A DNA stretch of 64,000 nt from Undibacterium sp. Jales W-56 (lineage in GTDB: Bacteria > Pseudomonadota > Gammaproteobacteria > Burkholderiales > Burkholderiaceae_D): positions 310,001 to 374,000 of the forward strand of contig NZ_JAJLQW010000003.1 in assembly GCF_025548535.1 (NCBI RefSeq), read 5' to 3'. Under the pieces are notes generated by a model. The model made no database searches. It was not told the origin of the DNA and saw nothing but the letters and a program-made list of their open reading frames with translations. Both the position numbers and the translations under genes were made by a program. Positions 17,494 through 26,137 of the stretch are shown in pieces. Every line of letters starts with the position of its first letter. Positions within the stretch are counted from its first letter, which is position 1.

Positions 17494-18306
17494 TTATTGA
17501 ATCAGCAATCGATCCAGTTCCACTGGAATCCCTATCATGAAATCGACATGAATCCGGCGGCGACTGCTGTCACCATCCTGACTTGTGACGATCTCGGTAC
17601 TGATTAACAGGCTCTCGCGTTGCCCATCCAATGCACGGCTATACGGCATAAAGATCAGGTCTTGCATCAGGCCGTGCTGCCCACCGGCATCATCGATCCG
17701 GCTTTCCTGCGCCTGAAACGGCGCGACGAAATCACTCAGCGGATCACCGGCATCGCGGCTGAATTCCAGATGACCGGCATCACCGAATATGCTGTTCAGA
17801 CTCGCCTCATCCCATGCCAGGCTGCTGAGCTGCTCGCGCCATAAGGTGTAGCTGCGATCGCCCAGGCCGTAACCTGCCGAACCGGAATACGCCTCCTGAT
17901 CTGCGCTACTCTCCGGGATCAGGCGGGTCAGCCGGCTGTAATACATGACTTCGGAAATATCGCCGGCTTCGTTTTGATACAACTGGATAAAACATTCCTT
18001 GTCATCCTGGTCGCCGGTCAACAGGTAATAGCGGTACAAACTGCCTGCAATCTCCAGTCGCACCCGGCTGATGGCGCGAATCAAGGAGTCTTTCTCTTCC
18101 GGCATGCTGATCAGCGAGCCTTGGCTCAGTGCGCGGATGAACGGCGACTTTTGCAGTTGCACGACACCGCCGATGCGGGCACGTAAAGGCAGATCCACAT
18201 CTTCACGCCGGGCTTGCCGGTGCTCGCTGGCAGAGTTGACAAGATCGTTGTTGCTGTATTTGCCGAATAGTTTGCCGGCATATTGGTAGGCGTCTTTCCA
18301 GGCCAT
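17494..18306 (-). CDS. DUF2491 (YjfK-like) protein
   Basis: The ATG at 18306 (MAWKDAYQYAG) gives 270 residues and avoids overlap with the upstream gene. The text LPLRARIGGVVQL, RLEIAGSLYRYYLLTGDQDDKECFIQLYQ, EVMYYSRLTRLIPES and FMPYSRALDGQRESLLI matches the DUF2491 family (E. coli YjfK), function unknown, found beside PspA-like and DUF350 genes. It appears cytoplasmic. The upstream membrane-protein gene ends 8 bp before it, so co-transcription is likely. Confidence 0.8.
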   Translation of the reverse strand: MAWKDAYQYAGKLFGKYSNNDLVNSASEHRQARREDVDLPLRARIGGVVQLQKSPFIRALSQGSLISMPEEKDSLIRAISRVRLEIAGSLYRYYLLTGDQDDKECFIQLYQNEAGDISEVMYYSRLTRLIPESSADQEAYSGSAGYGLGDRSYTLWREQLSSLAWDEASLNSIFGDAGHLEFSRDAGDPLSDFVAPFQAQESRIDDAGGQHGLMQDLIFMPYSRALDGQRESLLISTEIVTSQDGDSSRRRIHVDFMIGIPVELDRLLIQ

Positions 18307-18314
18307 GATGCGGT

Positions 18315-19187
18315 TTATACCTTTCCTAAAGTGTAGTTGCTGCGGACTTCCTGACGACGCTTGTTGACCTGCATCCATTTGTAAATTCCCCAACCCAGAG
18401 CGCCTGATAATGCGGCCCACAGCGCGATACGTAACAGCGGCCAGCCCAGGGATTCCGGCTCTTCCGGTTTAGCTTTGAAGCCCGACGAGCCGTCTGCGCT
18501 GCCATTGCCGGTCGCGCCGCTTGCCGAGCTGCTGCCGTTCGTCGTGTTGTTATCCATAGGCAGCATGTCACGCGGACGACCGTCTACATTCACCGTGGTA
18601 TGCGGACGGCTCAGGGCCTGACCCAGCATGAAGCCCATGAACATGCCGCCCATCGAGCTGTGTTCACGCTGGACGATGATGGTCTGCGGCAGCGGTTGTG
18701 GCACTGGCTGTGCCGCGCTATTGGTATTGCCCGCCCAACTGGGATTCGTACCCGATGCCGGAGTCGCGTTGCCGAAGCTGCTGCGTGCCGGATCGAGCGG
18801 CTTGCCGGTAACGCTGAGATTACGTTCAGCGTCCGGGGTTTTGCCAGTGCGCGCATCGAGGTTTTTGATGGCATTGGCTTGCGAGCGGCTGTTGTCCATA
18901 TCGCGATTTAAAACCGAGACCGAAGCCGGGGTCGATTTAGCCGGTGCAGCGGATGAGGACGTGCCGAAACTGCCGAAGCTGCTGTTGCCATTGTGCCCGG
19001 CAGCAGGGCTGCTAGTGCGGCTGACCGTATTTTTTTGCGAGGAGAAGCCGCCTTTAAAACTAGACGATGAACCGCCAGAACGGCCTGCGGTGCCAGCGCA
19101 GGCGAGATCGCTGATCGAGAGCAGCGGCATCAGCACCATCAGGCTGGCGACCATCGTTTTGCTGAGCCGGGTTTTCAGTAAGTTCAT
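18315..19187 (-). CDS. Gly/Ser-rich exported membrane protein, first gene of the DUF2491 operon
   Basis: The 290-residue protein has a signal peptide (MVASLMVLMPLLSISDLACA), a low-complexity Gly/Ser/Asn body with a conserved GGMFMGFMLGQALSRPH patch (about 180-196) and a C-terminal membrane helix (LLRIALWAALSGALGWGIY) followed by a basic tail. The arrangement places the body in the periplasm and a short tail in the cytoplasm. I do not recognise a named family. It leads a three-gene leftward operon with DUF2491 and PspA-like genes and is divergent from a CII-like regulator. Confidence 0.75.
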   Translation of the reverse strand: MNLLKTRLSKTMVASLMVLMPLLSISDLACAGTAGRSGGSSSSFKGGFSSQKNTVSRTSSPAAGHNGNSSFGSFGTSSSAAPAKSTPASVSVLNRDMDNSRSQANAIKNLDARTGKTPDAERNLSVTGKPLDPARSSFGNATPASGTNPSWAGNTNSAAQPVPQPLPQTIIVQREHSSMGGMFMGFMLGQALSRPHTTVNVDGRPRDMLPMDNNTTNGSSSASGATGNGSADGSSGFKAKPEEPESLGWPLLRIALWAALSGALGWGIYKWMQVNKRRQEVRSNYTLGKV

Positions 19188-19392
19188 TGCGGGTATCCGT
19201 AGTTATTTATCTGCAACTCTGTACAATCCTGAGACTGACGAAAAACTGCCCCAGCCGCGTTACACCTGCTTGCTGAACCAGGATTGCGTCAGTCCCGATC
19301 TGCTCACTCGACACACGGTGTGAAGAGGAGTTAGAACGAAGCATAGTGAGCAAAAAGACAAATAGCATCGGTAATAAAAAGGGAAAATCACC

Positions 19393-19890
19393 ATGACGCG
19401 CAAGTACTCGGATATGAATCAGCATGACGCTCTGTATAAGGTGGCGCGTGCTTACCCCGGCGGGCTGGAGGCACTGGCAGTACGCATGGAAGTGTCGGTG
19501 AACGTGTTGCGGAATAAACTCGCGCCGGGCATCGAATCGCATTACCCCTCGTTTGAAGAGTTGTCGCAGATTGTCGAGTTATGCAGCCAGGCCGGCGTCA
19601 AGGATGCGTTGCTGCCTTTACATGCGCTGCTGAGGCGGCACGGCATGGCGGCGTTTGTGGTGCCGGAACCGGATCAGATCAGCGGTGATGATTTATCGCA
19701 AACCGTGTGCCGCGTGGTGAGCCAGGTCGGCAGCGTCGCCGCAGTGGTATCCGATGCCCTGCTGGACGGTGTGATTACGGCAGCGGAAGCCGATCTGATT
19801 GAGCGCGAATTCCAGGGTGCCTTGACCGCGCTGGGCGAATGGCGCGCCCGCATCCGCGCTCACCATCACCGCGCAGAGAATAAGAAATAA
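19393..19890 (+). CDS. Phage regulatory CII-like protein
   Basis: The 165-residue protein has YKVARAYPGGLEALAVRMEVSVNVLRNKL near the N-terminus, a helix-turn-helix pattern characteristic of the phage CII regulatory family (PF06892), followed by a helical C-terminal half. No other phage gene is nearby, so it is probably a domesticated chromosomal regulator. It is divergent from the membrane-protein/DUF2491/PspA-like operon with 205 bp between, and could control it. Confidence 0.75.
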   Translation: MTRKYSDMNQHDALYKVARAYPGGLEALAVRMEVSVNVLRNKLAPGIESHYPSFEELSQIVELCSQAGVKDALLPLHALLRRHGMAAFVVPEPDQISGDDLSQTVCRVVSQVGSVAAVVSDALLDGVITAAEADLIEREFQGALTALGEWRARIRAHHHRAENKK

Positions 19891-19958
19891 GGGCCTGACA
19901 GGCTGGACGGACGTGCTTTACAATGGGCATGAAATCCCTGCCTTTTCTTTTAAATTTC

Positions 19959-19979
19959 ATATACTCTACCTTAGTATAT
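19959..19979. promoter_or_regulatory. Dyad upstream of the chromate transporter genes
   Basis: ATATACT (19959-19965) and AGTATAT (19973-19979) form a perfect 7-bp inverted repeat with a 7-base spacer, 111 bp upstream of the first transporter gene. The form fits a small-regulator operator (PadR or ChrB/ChrR-like), but no regulator gene is adjacent. Confidence 0.35.
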
Positions 19980-20090
19980 TTTAAGACCGCATACTAAATA
20001 AGCGCATCAGCCAGATTTTGCATGCGTATGTAGGGGAGTATATAAATGAAATTGATTGCATCCTGAATGTAAGCCTCAATCCGCCAGTTT

Positions 20091-20666
20091 ATGAGTCCAG
20101 ATCCCGCAGTACCCCGCCCGCAACCGAAATCCGTCCGAGATTTATTTATTTCCTTCACCTTACTGGCGCTGCAAGGCTTTGGCGGGGTGCAGGCCATCGT
20201 GCAAATGGAGCTGGTTGAGCGCAAGCGCTGGCTGACCCACGAAGAATTCATCGAAGACTGGGCGGTCGCGCAGATCATGCCGGGGCCGAATGTGGTGAAT
20301 CTGTCGATGATGATAGGCAACCGCTATTTCGGCCTGGCGGGTGCGATGGCGGCACTGGCGGGGATGCTCGCGCTACCCCTGCTGATCATCTTGTTGCTGG
20401 CCATGGTGTATGGGCAATTCGCCAATCATCCGGGGGTCGCCGGTGCCTTGCGCGGCATGAGTGCGGTGACCGCCGGCATGATTATCGCATCCGGCTTGCG
20501 CTTATTCCCCGCTCTGAAATCAAATCCGATCGGGCTGGCGATCTGCGGGCTGTTGTGCGCGCTGTGCTTCGCCGGCGTCGCCTTATTGCACCTGCCGCTG
20601 GCCTATGTGCTGCTGGGGCTGGGCAGTATCGCCTGCACGCTGGCTTATCAGCGGCTGGGAAAGTAA
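20091..20666 (+). CDS. chrA: Chromate transporter, N-terminal-type half (split ChrA)
   Basis: The 191-residue protein carries the first-half CHR motif: LFISFTLLALQGFGGVQAIVQMELVERKRWLTHEEF, then AQIMPGPNVVNLSMMIGNRYFG, and about five membrane segments. Split CHR proteins (short-chain, about 200 residues) function as pairs that export chromate by proton antiport; some members act on other anions. The partner half begins directly after the stop codon. Confidence 0.9.
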   Translation: MSPDPAVPRPQPKSVRDLFISFTLLALQGFGGVQAIVQMELVERKRWLTHEEFIEDWAVAQIMPGPNVVNLSMMIGNRYFGLAGAMAALAGMLALPLLIILLLAMVYGQFANHPGVAGALRGMSAVTAGMIIASGLRLFPALKSNPIGLAICGLLCALCFAGVALLHLPLAYVLLGLGSIACTLAYQRLGK

Positions 20667-21284
20667 ATGAGCAATACTCTCATCAGCGAACTGCTACACG
20701 GCACGCCAGCCCTGCATGTCAGCATGCAGGCGAGCGACTGGCTGAATCTGCTGCTGCATTACATGATGCTGTCGCTGCTGTCGGTCGGCGGCGCCATTTC
20801 TACTTTGCCCGACATGCACCGCTACCTGGTCACCCGGCAGCACTGGCTGAGCGATGCGCAATTCAATGCCTCGATCGCCTTGGCGCAGGCGGCCCCGGGT
20901 CCGAACATCTTGTTCGTCGCCTTGATGGGCTGGAATATCGGCATGAATACCGGCAGCAGCTGGAACGCCCTGCTCGGCATGTCGGTGGCGATGTGCGGCA
21001 TCCTGATACCGAGCACCACGCTGACTTATGTGGCCGCGAACTGGGGCCACCGGAACCGCGAGTTACGCAGTGTGAGAGCCTTTAAACTCGGCATGGCGCC
21101 GATTGTGGTGGGCCTGTTGCTGGCAACCGGCTGGATCATGGCCGCCGCGCACCATGTCGCCAGCAAAGACTGGCCGTTATGGCTGCTGACAGCGGTCTGC
21201 GGCCTGCTGGTCTGGCGCACCCGTCTGCATTTGCTGTGGCTGCTGGCGCTGGGGGCGATTCTCGGCTGGTTCGGGCTGGTTTAG
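20667..21284 (+). CDS. Chromate transporter, C-terminal-type half (split ChrA)
   Basis: The 205-residue protein contains the second-half CHR motif (LLSVGGAISTLPDMHRYLVTRQHWLSDAQFNASIALAQAAPGPNI, here described only by its key parts LSVGGAI, H/R-YLV and AQAAPGPN) and about five membrane segments. Its ATG abuts the TAA of the first half, a 0-bp junction that implies translational coupling and heterodimer assembly. Confidence 0.9.
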   Translation: MSNTLISELLHGTPALHVSMQASDWLNLLLHYMMLSLLSVGGAISTLPDMHRYLVTRQHWLSDAQFNASIALAQAAPGPNILFVALMGWNIGMNTGSSWNALLGMSVAMCGILIPSTTLTYVAANWGHRNRELRSVRAFKLGMAPIVVGLLLATGWIMAAAHHVASKDWPLWLLTAVCGLLVWRTRLHLLWLLALGAILGWFGLV

Positions 21285-21406
21285 GCTGACTAAGGGCTGG
21301 GTTGGCCTGCCCTTGCCGATAAATTTTGTTACATGTATTTAAGCGGCAATCGGTTATCCTTGCCGCTTCGGAATTTGGCATATCTCAGGTCTGGCATTAT
21401 CACTAC

Positions 21407-22264
21407 ATGAAGTTTTACATCGAGAGCAATCAACAGGAAGTAGCTGAACCGGGCGAAGTCCATCTGCACATCCGCTTCCGCCCAGCCAACGGCCTGGCGG
21501 TTCTGCTCGCGCTGCTGATTCATGCGCTGTTGCTGTACTTTATCCTGACCCACAAGCCGCTCAAAAAAGAAGGCGACAGCCTGCAGCCCGAAAGCGCCAT
21601 CGTGTTGCTGCTGGACAAGGACACGATGAGCAAGATGGCGGATATCGAAAAGAAAAAAGAACCGCCCAAGCCCAAGCTGCATCCCGCCGTCAAACCGAAA
21701 TCGATTACCAGACCACAGCCGCCGCAGGAAGCCGTGGCCGAAACGCCGCCAACGCCAGCCCCGCAGCCCGATGCGATCCAGCAGCCTGACATGATGAGCA
21801 TGCTGACCGCAGCGCGTGAACGTCGCCGTGCCGCCGAAGAGGCCGCCGCGCAAGAAAACGAAGCCGCCCGTCAGGGTGCGCGCGGCATGAGTCCGCAAGA
21901 AGTCGCCGAGGCGAATGTCCGTCGCAGCATGCAGCAAGCGAATAACCGCGAAGGCACCAGCGGGGTGTTCCAGATCCTCAGCAAGAGCACGCGCATGGCG
22001 ACCTTCTCTTTCCGCGGCTGGAAACCGAGCCGGCAAAACAGCTTCAAAAAAGTCATCGAAGTCGATGCCGGCCTGGGCGGCAATATCGAACTGGCGATCA
22101 TCCGCCGCATGATCGTCCTGATCCGCGAAGAATATCAGGGCGATTTCAGCTGGGACTCGCGCCGCCTGGGTCGCGTCATCAACCTGTCGGCCCGTCCGCA
22201 AGACACGGCAGAGCTGGAAACCTTCATGATGAAAGAATTTTTCGGCAATCCGAACGACCGTTGA
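21407..22264 (+). CDS. TonB-like membrane-anchored proline-rich protein
   Basis: The ATG at 21407 gives 285 residues: a short cytoplasmic N-terminus, one membrane helix (GLAVLLALLIHALLLYFIL, about 28-47), a Lys/Pro-rich periplasmic span with PPKPKLHPAVKPK and PPTPAPQPD, a charged helix (ARERRRAAEEAAAQENEAARQ), and a C-terminal domain about residues 190-285 containing FSFRGWKPSRQNSFKKVIEVD. The layout copies TonB/TolA, but the C-terminus is not the usual TonB fold and no ExbB/ExbD genes are nearby. Confidence 0.65.
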   Translation: MKFYIESNQQEVAEPGEVHLHIRFRPANGLAVLLALLIHALLLYFILTHKPLKKEGDSLQPESAIVLLLDKDTMSKMADIEKKKEPPKPKLHPAVKPKSITRPQPPQEAVAETPPTPAPQPDAIQQPDMMSMLTAARERRRAAEEAAAQENEAARQGARGMSPQEVAEANVRRSMQQANNREGTSGVFQILSKSTRMATFSFRGWKPSRQNSFKKVIEVDAGLGGNIELAIIRRMIVLIREEYQGDFSWDSRRLGRVINLSARPQDTAELETFMMKEFFGNPNDR

Positions 22265-22329
22265 ATCGCCGATGCGGGTCAACTATTAAGTAGAATGTGC
22301 TTTTTCCCCGGCCGAGCTACTGATCCGCC

Positions 22330-23319
22330 ATGCCCACTTCGACTCCGGCACCTGCCGCAAAACACAGCCTGAATGAATATTCCAGGCGCATGAACACGGT
22401 GCTCAATCACATTGATGCGCATCTGGACGCTCCATTGGATCTGACGCAACTGGCGCAAGTCGCGCATTTTTCGCCGTTTCATTTTCATCGCTTATTTGCC
22501 GCCTGGATGGGCGAAACCCTGGGCGATTATCTGCGACGGCGGCGGCTCGAAGTGGCGGCGCTCAGGCTCGCCGCACAGCCGGACATGTCGATCCTGGCAG
22601 TCGCATTCTCGGTAGGCTTCGGTTCTGGCGAGGCATTTTCCCGTGCTTTCAAGCAGCACTTTTCTTACTCGCCCAGCAGCTGGCGAAGGGATACCAAGCA
22701 ACGCTGGGCAACGCAGTTGGCGCAGGCCAAACTGCGCCAGTCAGCACAAGATAGCAATCTGGATCAGTTGATTAGCAAGCCAAGTCAGGCCATCGGCTGC
22801 GGCTTAGACCATGATGAGGTCTTCAATCACCCCATCATGGAGATCCGTATGAAAGTCGAACTCGTAGAATTCGCCCCTGCAAGAATCGCTTACCTGAGAC
22901 AAATCGGCCCTTACGGAGCGACGATAGGCCAGTTCTGGAGCCAGGTTTTTCATCCCTGGCTGCAGGCCCAGGGTATCCCCGCAAGCCCTATGTACGGCCT
23001 GAGTCATGACGACCCCAGCATTACGCCGCCGGAGAAATGCCGCTACGATGCGGCGATTGAGGTGCGTCAGGAGTTTGTTGCGACGGGCAAGGCGATGCTC
23101 ACCACCCTACCCGGCGGGCGCTATGCGGTAGCCAAATTTATCGGCACTTCACAGGAGATCGGCGACGCATGGGTAGAGCTATTCAAAGGATGGCTGCCCG
23201 CAAGCGGCATGCTATGCGATGACCGCCCTTGCTTTGAGCGCTATCCGGTCGGCTCCAGAGTGGATCCGGTGACGGGCGTATTTGATTGCGAATTATGCAT
23301 ACCCGTCAGGGCCATGTAA
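22330..23319 (+). CDS. AraC family regulator with GyrI-like effector domain
   Basis: The 329-residue protein has two AraC helix-turn-helix motifs at the N-terminus (LTQLAQVAHFSPFHFHRLFAAWMGE; VAFSVGFGSGEAFSRAFKQHF) and a GyrI-like/Bacterial_EffectorBD domain (about 170-325) with the typical EFAPARIAYLRQIGPY and LPGGRYAVAKF. This is the Rob/SbmC-type arrangement, where the C-terminal domain binds small hydrophobic ligands. No obvious target operon adjoins. Confidence 0.9.
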   Translation: MPTSTPAPAAKHSLNEYSRRMNTVLNHIDAHLDAPLDLTQLAQVAHFSPFHFHRLFAAWMGETLGDYLRRRRLEVAALRLAAQPDMSILAVAFSVGFGSGEAFSRAFKQHFSYSPSSWRRDTKQRWATQLAQAKLRQSAQDSNLDQLISKPSQAIGCGLDHDEVFNHPIMEIRMKVELVEFAPARIAYLRQIGPYGATIGQFWSQVFHPWLQAQGIPASPMYGLSHDDPSITPPEKCRYDAAIEVRQEFVATGKAMLTTLPGGRYAVAKFIGTSQEIGDAWVELFKGWLPASGMLCDDRPCFERYPVGSRVDPVTGVFDCELCIPVRAM

Positions 23320-23341
23320 GCGATACCTGTCGCCGCCTGAC

Positions 23342-23671
23342 TCAGCGACTCCGCTCATCCGGTGTGATATGGCCGAACGCGGCATCACCGTAAGAACGTA
23401 TCACCTCGGAAATCACGATATGGAAGCCGGCATACCAGCGTGCATACTGGCGCTTGGCTTCCATGTGTCGTGGATGCGCTGAAAACGCTTTGAGCGTATC
23501 CAGATCTGCCCAATAATAAATCGCATTATTTTTCTTGCCATCGGGCGAACGCCAGACTTCGGCACCGAGAAAGCCGGGCAGGGACTGCGCGACTTCTTCG
23601 ATCAATTGATCCAGACGATGATATTCATCATCAAAACCTTTTGCTTCATAGATGAATGAGGCAGAGTACAT
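23342..23671 (-). CDS. Antibiotic biosynthesis monooxygenase-like (ABM) protein
   Basis: The 109-residue protein has the dimeric alpha/beta-barrel pattern: MYSASFIYEAKGFDDEYHRLD, PGFLGAEVWRSPDG, AIYYWADLDTLKAFSAHPRHMEAKRQYARWY. The family includes heme-degrading and quinol monooxygenases as well as uncharacterised stress proteins; the function here cannot be told from sequence. It is convergent with the AraC gene, 22 bp apart. Confidence 0.8.
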   Translation of the reverse strand: MYSASFIYEAKGFDDEYHRLDQLIEEVAQSLPGFLGAEVWRSPDGKKNNAIYYWADLDTLKAFSAHPRHMEAKRQYARWYAGFHIVISEVIRSYGDAAFGHITPDERSR

Positions 23672-23898
23672 CGTTCTCCTTGGTAATCTTAATCATAAAC
23701 GGGCAGGTGAATATCGCCTGCATGTCGCATTAGCGATGCGGATTATCGCATGGGCGATTCCAACAATCACAGGCATAAAGAGAGACCCAAAAACAAAAGC
23801 GGGCCAGCAACCAGCTTTGGGGCTTTGCGGTAGCGCTATCGCGCCTTGGGATTCAGCAAGCAATTCAGCATGCGCGATAAAAAATCAGCGGCATCGAA

Positions 23899-24225
23899 TC
23901 AGTCCAGACGAAGACGACGCGTAAGCGCATGGACGGGTTTGGCAAGCGCCCGCCTAACACGTGCCCAGAGCAATTCTGTCAGAGTCGGCGCCGGCAATTC
24001 GATTAAAAATTCACAGCGTTTTTGGGCGCAGACCTGGAACCAGCCGCTACGCTGCACCGTATAAGTTGCGCCCTCGGCGAGCGGAACCTGCGGCAGGTAG
24101 GCACAGGCATCGATACTGATCGCGGCTTCTTTAATCAGCACGCTGCCGACAGTCAGGTGCAATTTGGCGCTGCGGGACAGGTAAGTCTGATAACACTGTG
24201 CGGATTGCAGGGTAGTGATGTGCAT
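23899..24225 (-). CDS. Small DUF2917-like protein
   Basis: The 108 residues have a beta-rich middle (VPLAEGATYTVQRSGWFQVCAQKRCEFLIEL) and an Arg-rich C-terminal helix (LLWARVRRALAKPVHALTRRLR). This recalls DUF2917 cupin-like proteins, which are often divergent from a MocR regulator as here. The match is weak by eye. No signal peptide is present. Confidence 0.5.
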   Translation of the reverse strand: MHITTLQSAQCYQTYLSRSAKLHLTVGSVLIKEAAISIDACAYLPQVPLAEGATYTVQRSGWFQVCAQKRCEFLIELPAPTLTELLWARVRRALAKPVHALTRRLRLD

Positions 24226-24426
24226 GCGATGCTCCTGTGGTGATGGTCGCTCTGGTTGAGATTCAACTTGCGCTGGGGAAACGGATGCTGATCAGAATAG
24301 GCCAACAGGCGCAGGCATAACAGGCACAGGAAAGCAGCAACTGCATCGGTGCAAACAGGGATTTTCACATCTGTTATTGTATGCATTTAGGTTAACTGTA
24401 TCTGTTCAGCCCAAGTGGCCGAGCGC

Positions 24427-25926
24427 ATGATTCCCCCGATGAACAAACACCGCACATTTCAAACATCAGGTCAGGATCTGCCGCTATACCGGCGGCTGGC
24501 GGCGCATTATCTGTCCGCGATCAAGGCCGGCACGCTGGCCACCGGCGAACGCATGCCCTCGGTGCGCAAGCTGATGCAATTGCACGATGTCAGCCTGTCC
24601 ACGGCCTTGCAAATGTGCCGCCAGTTAGAAACCGACGGCTGGCTGGAGGCGCGTCCGCGGTCCGGCTATTTTGTACGCCAGCCGCGTCGTGTCAGCCTGG
24701 TGCCGGTGGCCGAGCCGGTGGTGAATGCAGCGATCGATCCGGCGCAGTTTGTCGGGATACACGAACGGGTCTCGGCCATCATTGCGCAAGGGCAGCGTCC
24801 AATCAAAGTGAATCTGGCCAGAGCCACTGGCGCACCGGATTTGTACCCGCAGGAAGAACTCAAGAACCTGGCGATCCGCACCTTGCGCCAGCGCCCGCAA
24901 TTGCTGACCAAGGCGATTTCTCCGGGCGGTAATAAGGAACTCAAAACCGCGCTCGCCAAACGCGCACTCGGCATGGGTATCAGCATTGCGCCCGACGATG
25001 TGGTGGTGACCCTGGGTTGTATCGAGGCGCTGAATCTGGCGCTGCGCGCCGTGGCGCAGGCGGGCGACATCATCGCGGTCGAGTCGCCGACTTTCTACGG
25101 CTTGCTGCAGGTGCTGGAGAGCCTGGGCATGAAGGCATTGGAAATTCCGACCAGTCCGCAAACCGGTATCTCGATCGAAGCGCTGGAACTGGCAATGCAG
25201 ACCTACGCCAATATCAAAGCCGTGGTGGTGGTGCCGCATCTGCAAAATCCGCTGGGCAGCATCATGCCGGACAGCCATAAGCAACGGCTGGTCGAGCTCT
25301 GCGAAGCGCAGCAGATTCCGCTGATCGAGGATGATTCGTATAGCGCCCTGGCAAACGCCGATAACGCCTTGACCAGCGCCAAACACTGGGACCAGAGCGG
25401 CAACGTGATTTACTGCGCATCGCTGCATAAAATCCTGGCGCCCGGCTTGCGCATAGGCTGGATGGTTGCAGGGCGCTGGCATGCGCGCGTCAGCATGCTG
25501 AAATATGCACAAACCCGTTACAACGAAGAATGGTCGCAGATCGTCCTGGCAGAGTTCATCAATTCCAGCGCCTACGACCGCCATTTGCGCCGCCTGCGGC
25601 ACGCCCTGACGCTGCAACGCGAGCGCACCGCAGAAGCGATTGCGGCGTATTTCCCGGAAGGGACGCGACTGACCGTGCCCGATGGCGGGATCTCGGTATG
25701 GGTGGAAATGCCGCATAAACTTTCCTCTAAAGCGGTATTCGAGGCGGCTCTGGAACAGGGAATCCTGGTATCGCCGGGCTTGCTGTACTCGAATTCAAAT
25801 CGTTTTAACCATTTTTTACGTTTGAATTGCGGCATGCATTTTACCGATGAACTCGACAGCGCCTTGCGTACACTCGGACAGATTATCACGGGGCTAGCCC
25901 GGCAAAGCCTGCATATCGCGGCCTGA
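24427..25926 (+). CDS. MocR-type GntR regulator with aminotransferase domain
   Basis: About 499 residues with the ATG at 24427; GTG at 24415 and ATG at 24439 are alternatives. A GntR winged helix (LPLYRRLAAHYLSAIKAGTLATGERMPSVR, then SLSTALQMCRQLETDGWLEARPRSGYFV) precedes a class I aminotransferase fold with EDDSYSAL and the PLP lysine in SLHKILAPGLRIGW near residue 334. MocR proteins use PLP as a sensor and often control PLP, GABA or amino-acid genes. It is divergent from the DUF2917-like gene across about 200 bp, a possible target. Confidence 0.92.
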   Translation: MIPPMNKHRTFQTSGQDLPLYRRLAAHYLSAIKAGTLATGERMPSVRKLMQLHDVSLSTALQMCRQLETDGWLEARPRSGYFVRQPRRVSLVPVAEPVVNAAIDPAQFVGIHERVSAIIAQGQRPIKVNLARATGAPDLYPQEELKNLAIRTLRQRPQLLTKAISPGGNKELKTALAKRALGMGISIAPDDVVVTLGCIEALNLALRAVAQAGDIIAVESPTFYGLLQVLESLGMKALEIPTSPQTGISIEALELAMQTYANIKAVVVVPHLQNPLGSIMPDSHKQRLVELCEAQQIPLIEDDSYSALANADNALTSAKHWDQSGNVIYCASLHKILAPGLRIGWMVAGRWHARVSMLKYAQTRYNEEWSQIVLAEFINSSAYDRHLRRLRHALTLQRERTAEAIAAYFPEGTRLTVPDGGISVWVEMPHKLSSKAVFEAALEQGILVSPGLLYSNSNRFNHFLRLNCGMHFTDELDSALRTLGQIITGLARQSLHIAA

Positions 25927-26137
25927 ATTGCAGCGCTTGGCGATGCTTGCGGCTTGACGCTTTATCAAGCAGCTCAAGCGCAGGGAAAGCAACACGTGTG
26001 GAAACCCACAATAGGCACAGCGGTGCGAAGTTTTCATAATGGCGCCAGTTCTGGGATCCTTCCCGACCACACTGCCGCGATCAGCTTGCAACAAAACCAC
26101 TGTCAGCGGCAACCGATAACAACACTGGAGACACCAG

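Noticed and set aside
19393-19890. Prophage on the basis of the CII-like protein
   Set aside because: No integrase, structural or lysis genes and no attachment repeats are nearby.
21329-22282. 317-residue frame antisense to the TonB-like gene
   Set aside because: His/Arg-rich shadow of a Pro/Ala/Glu-rich gene on the other strand.
24625-25716. 363-residue frame antisense to the MocR gene
   Set aside because: Shadow of a well-supported gene; composition is His/Arg/Gln-rich without domains.
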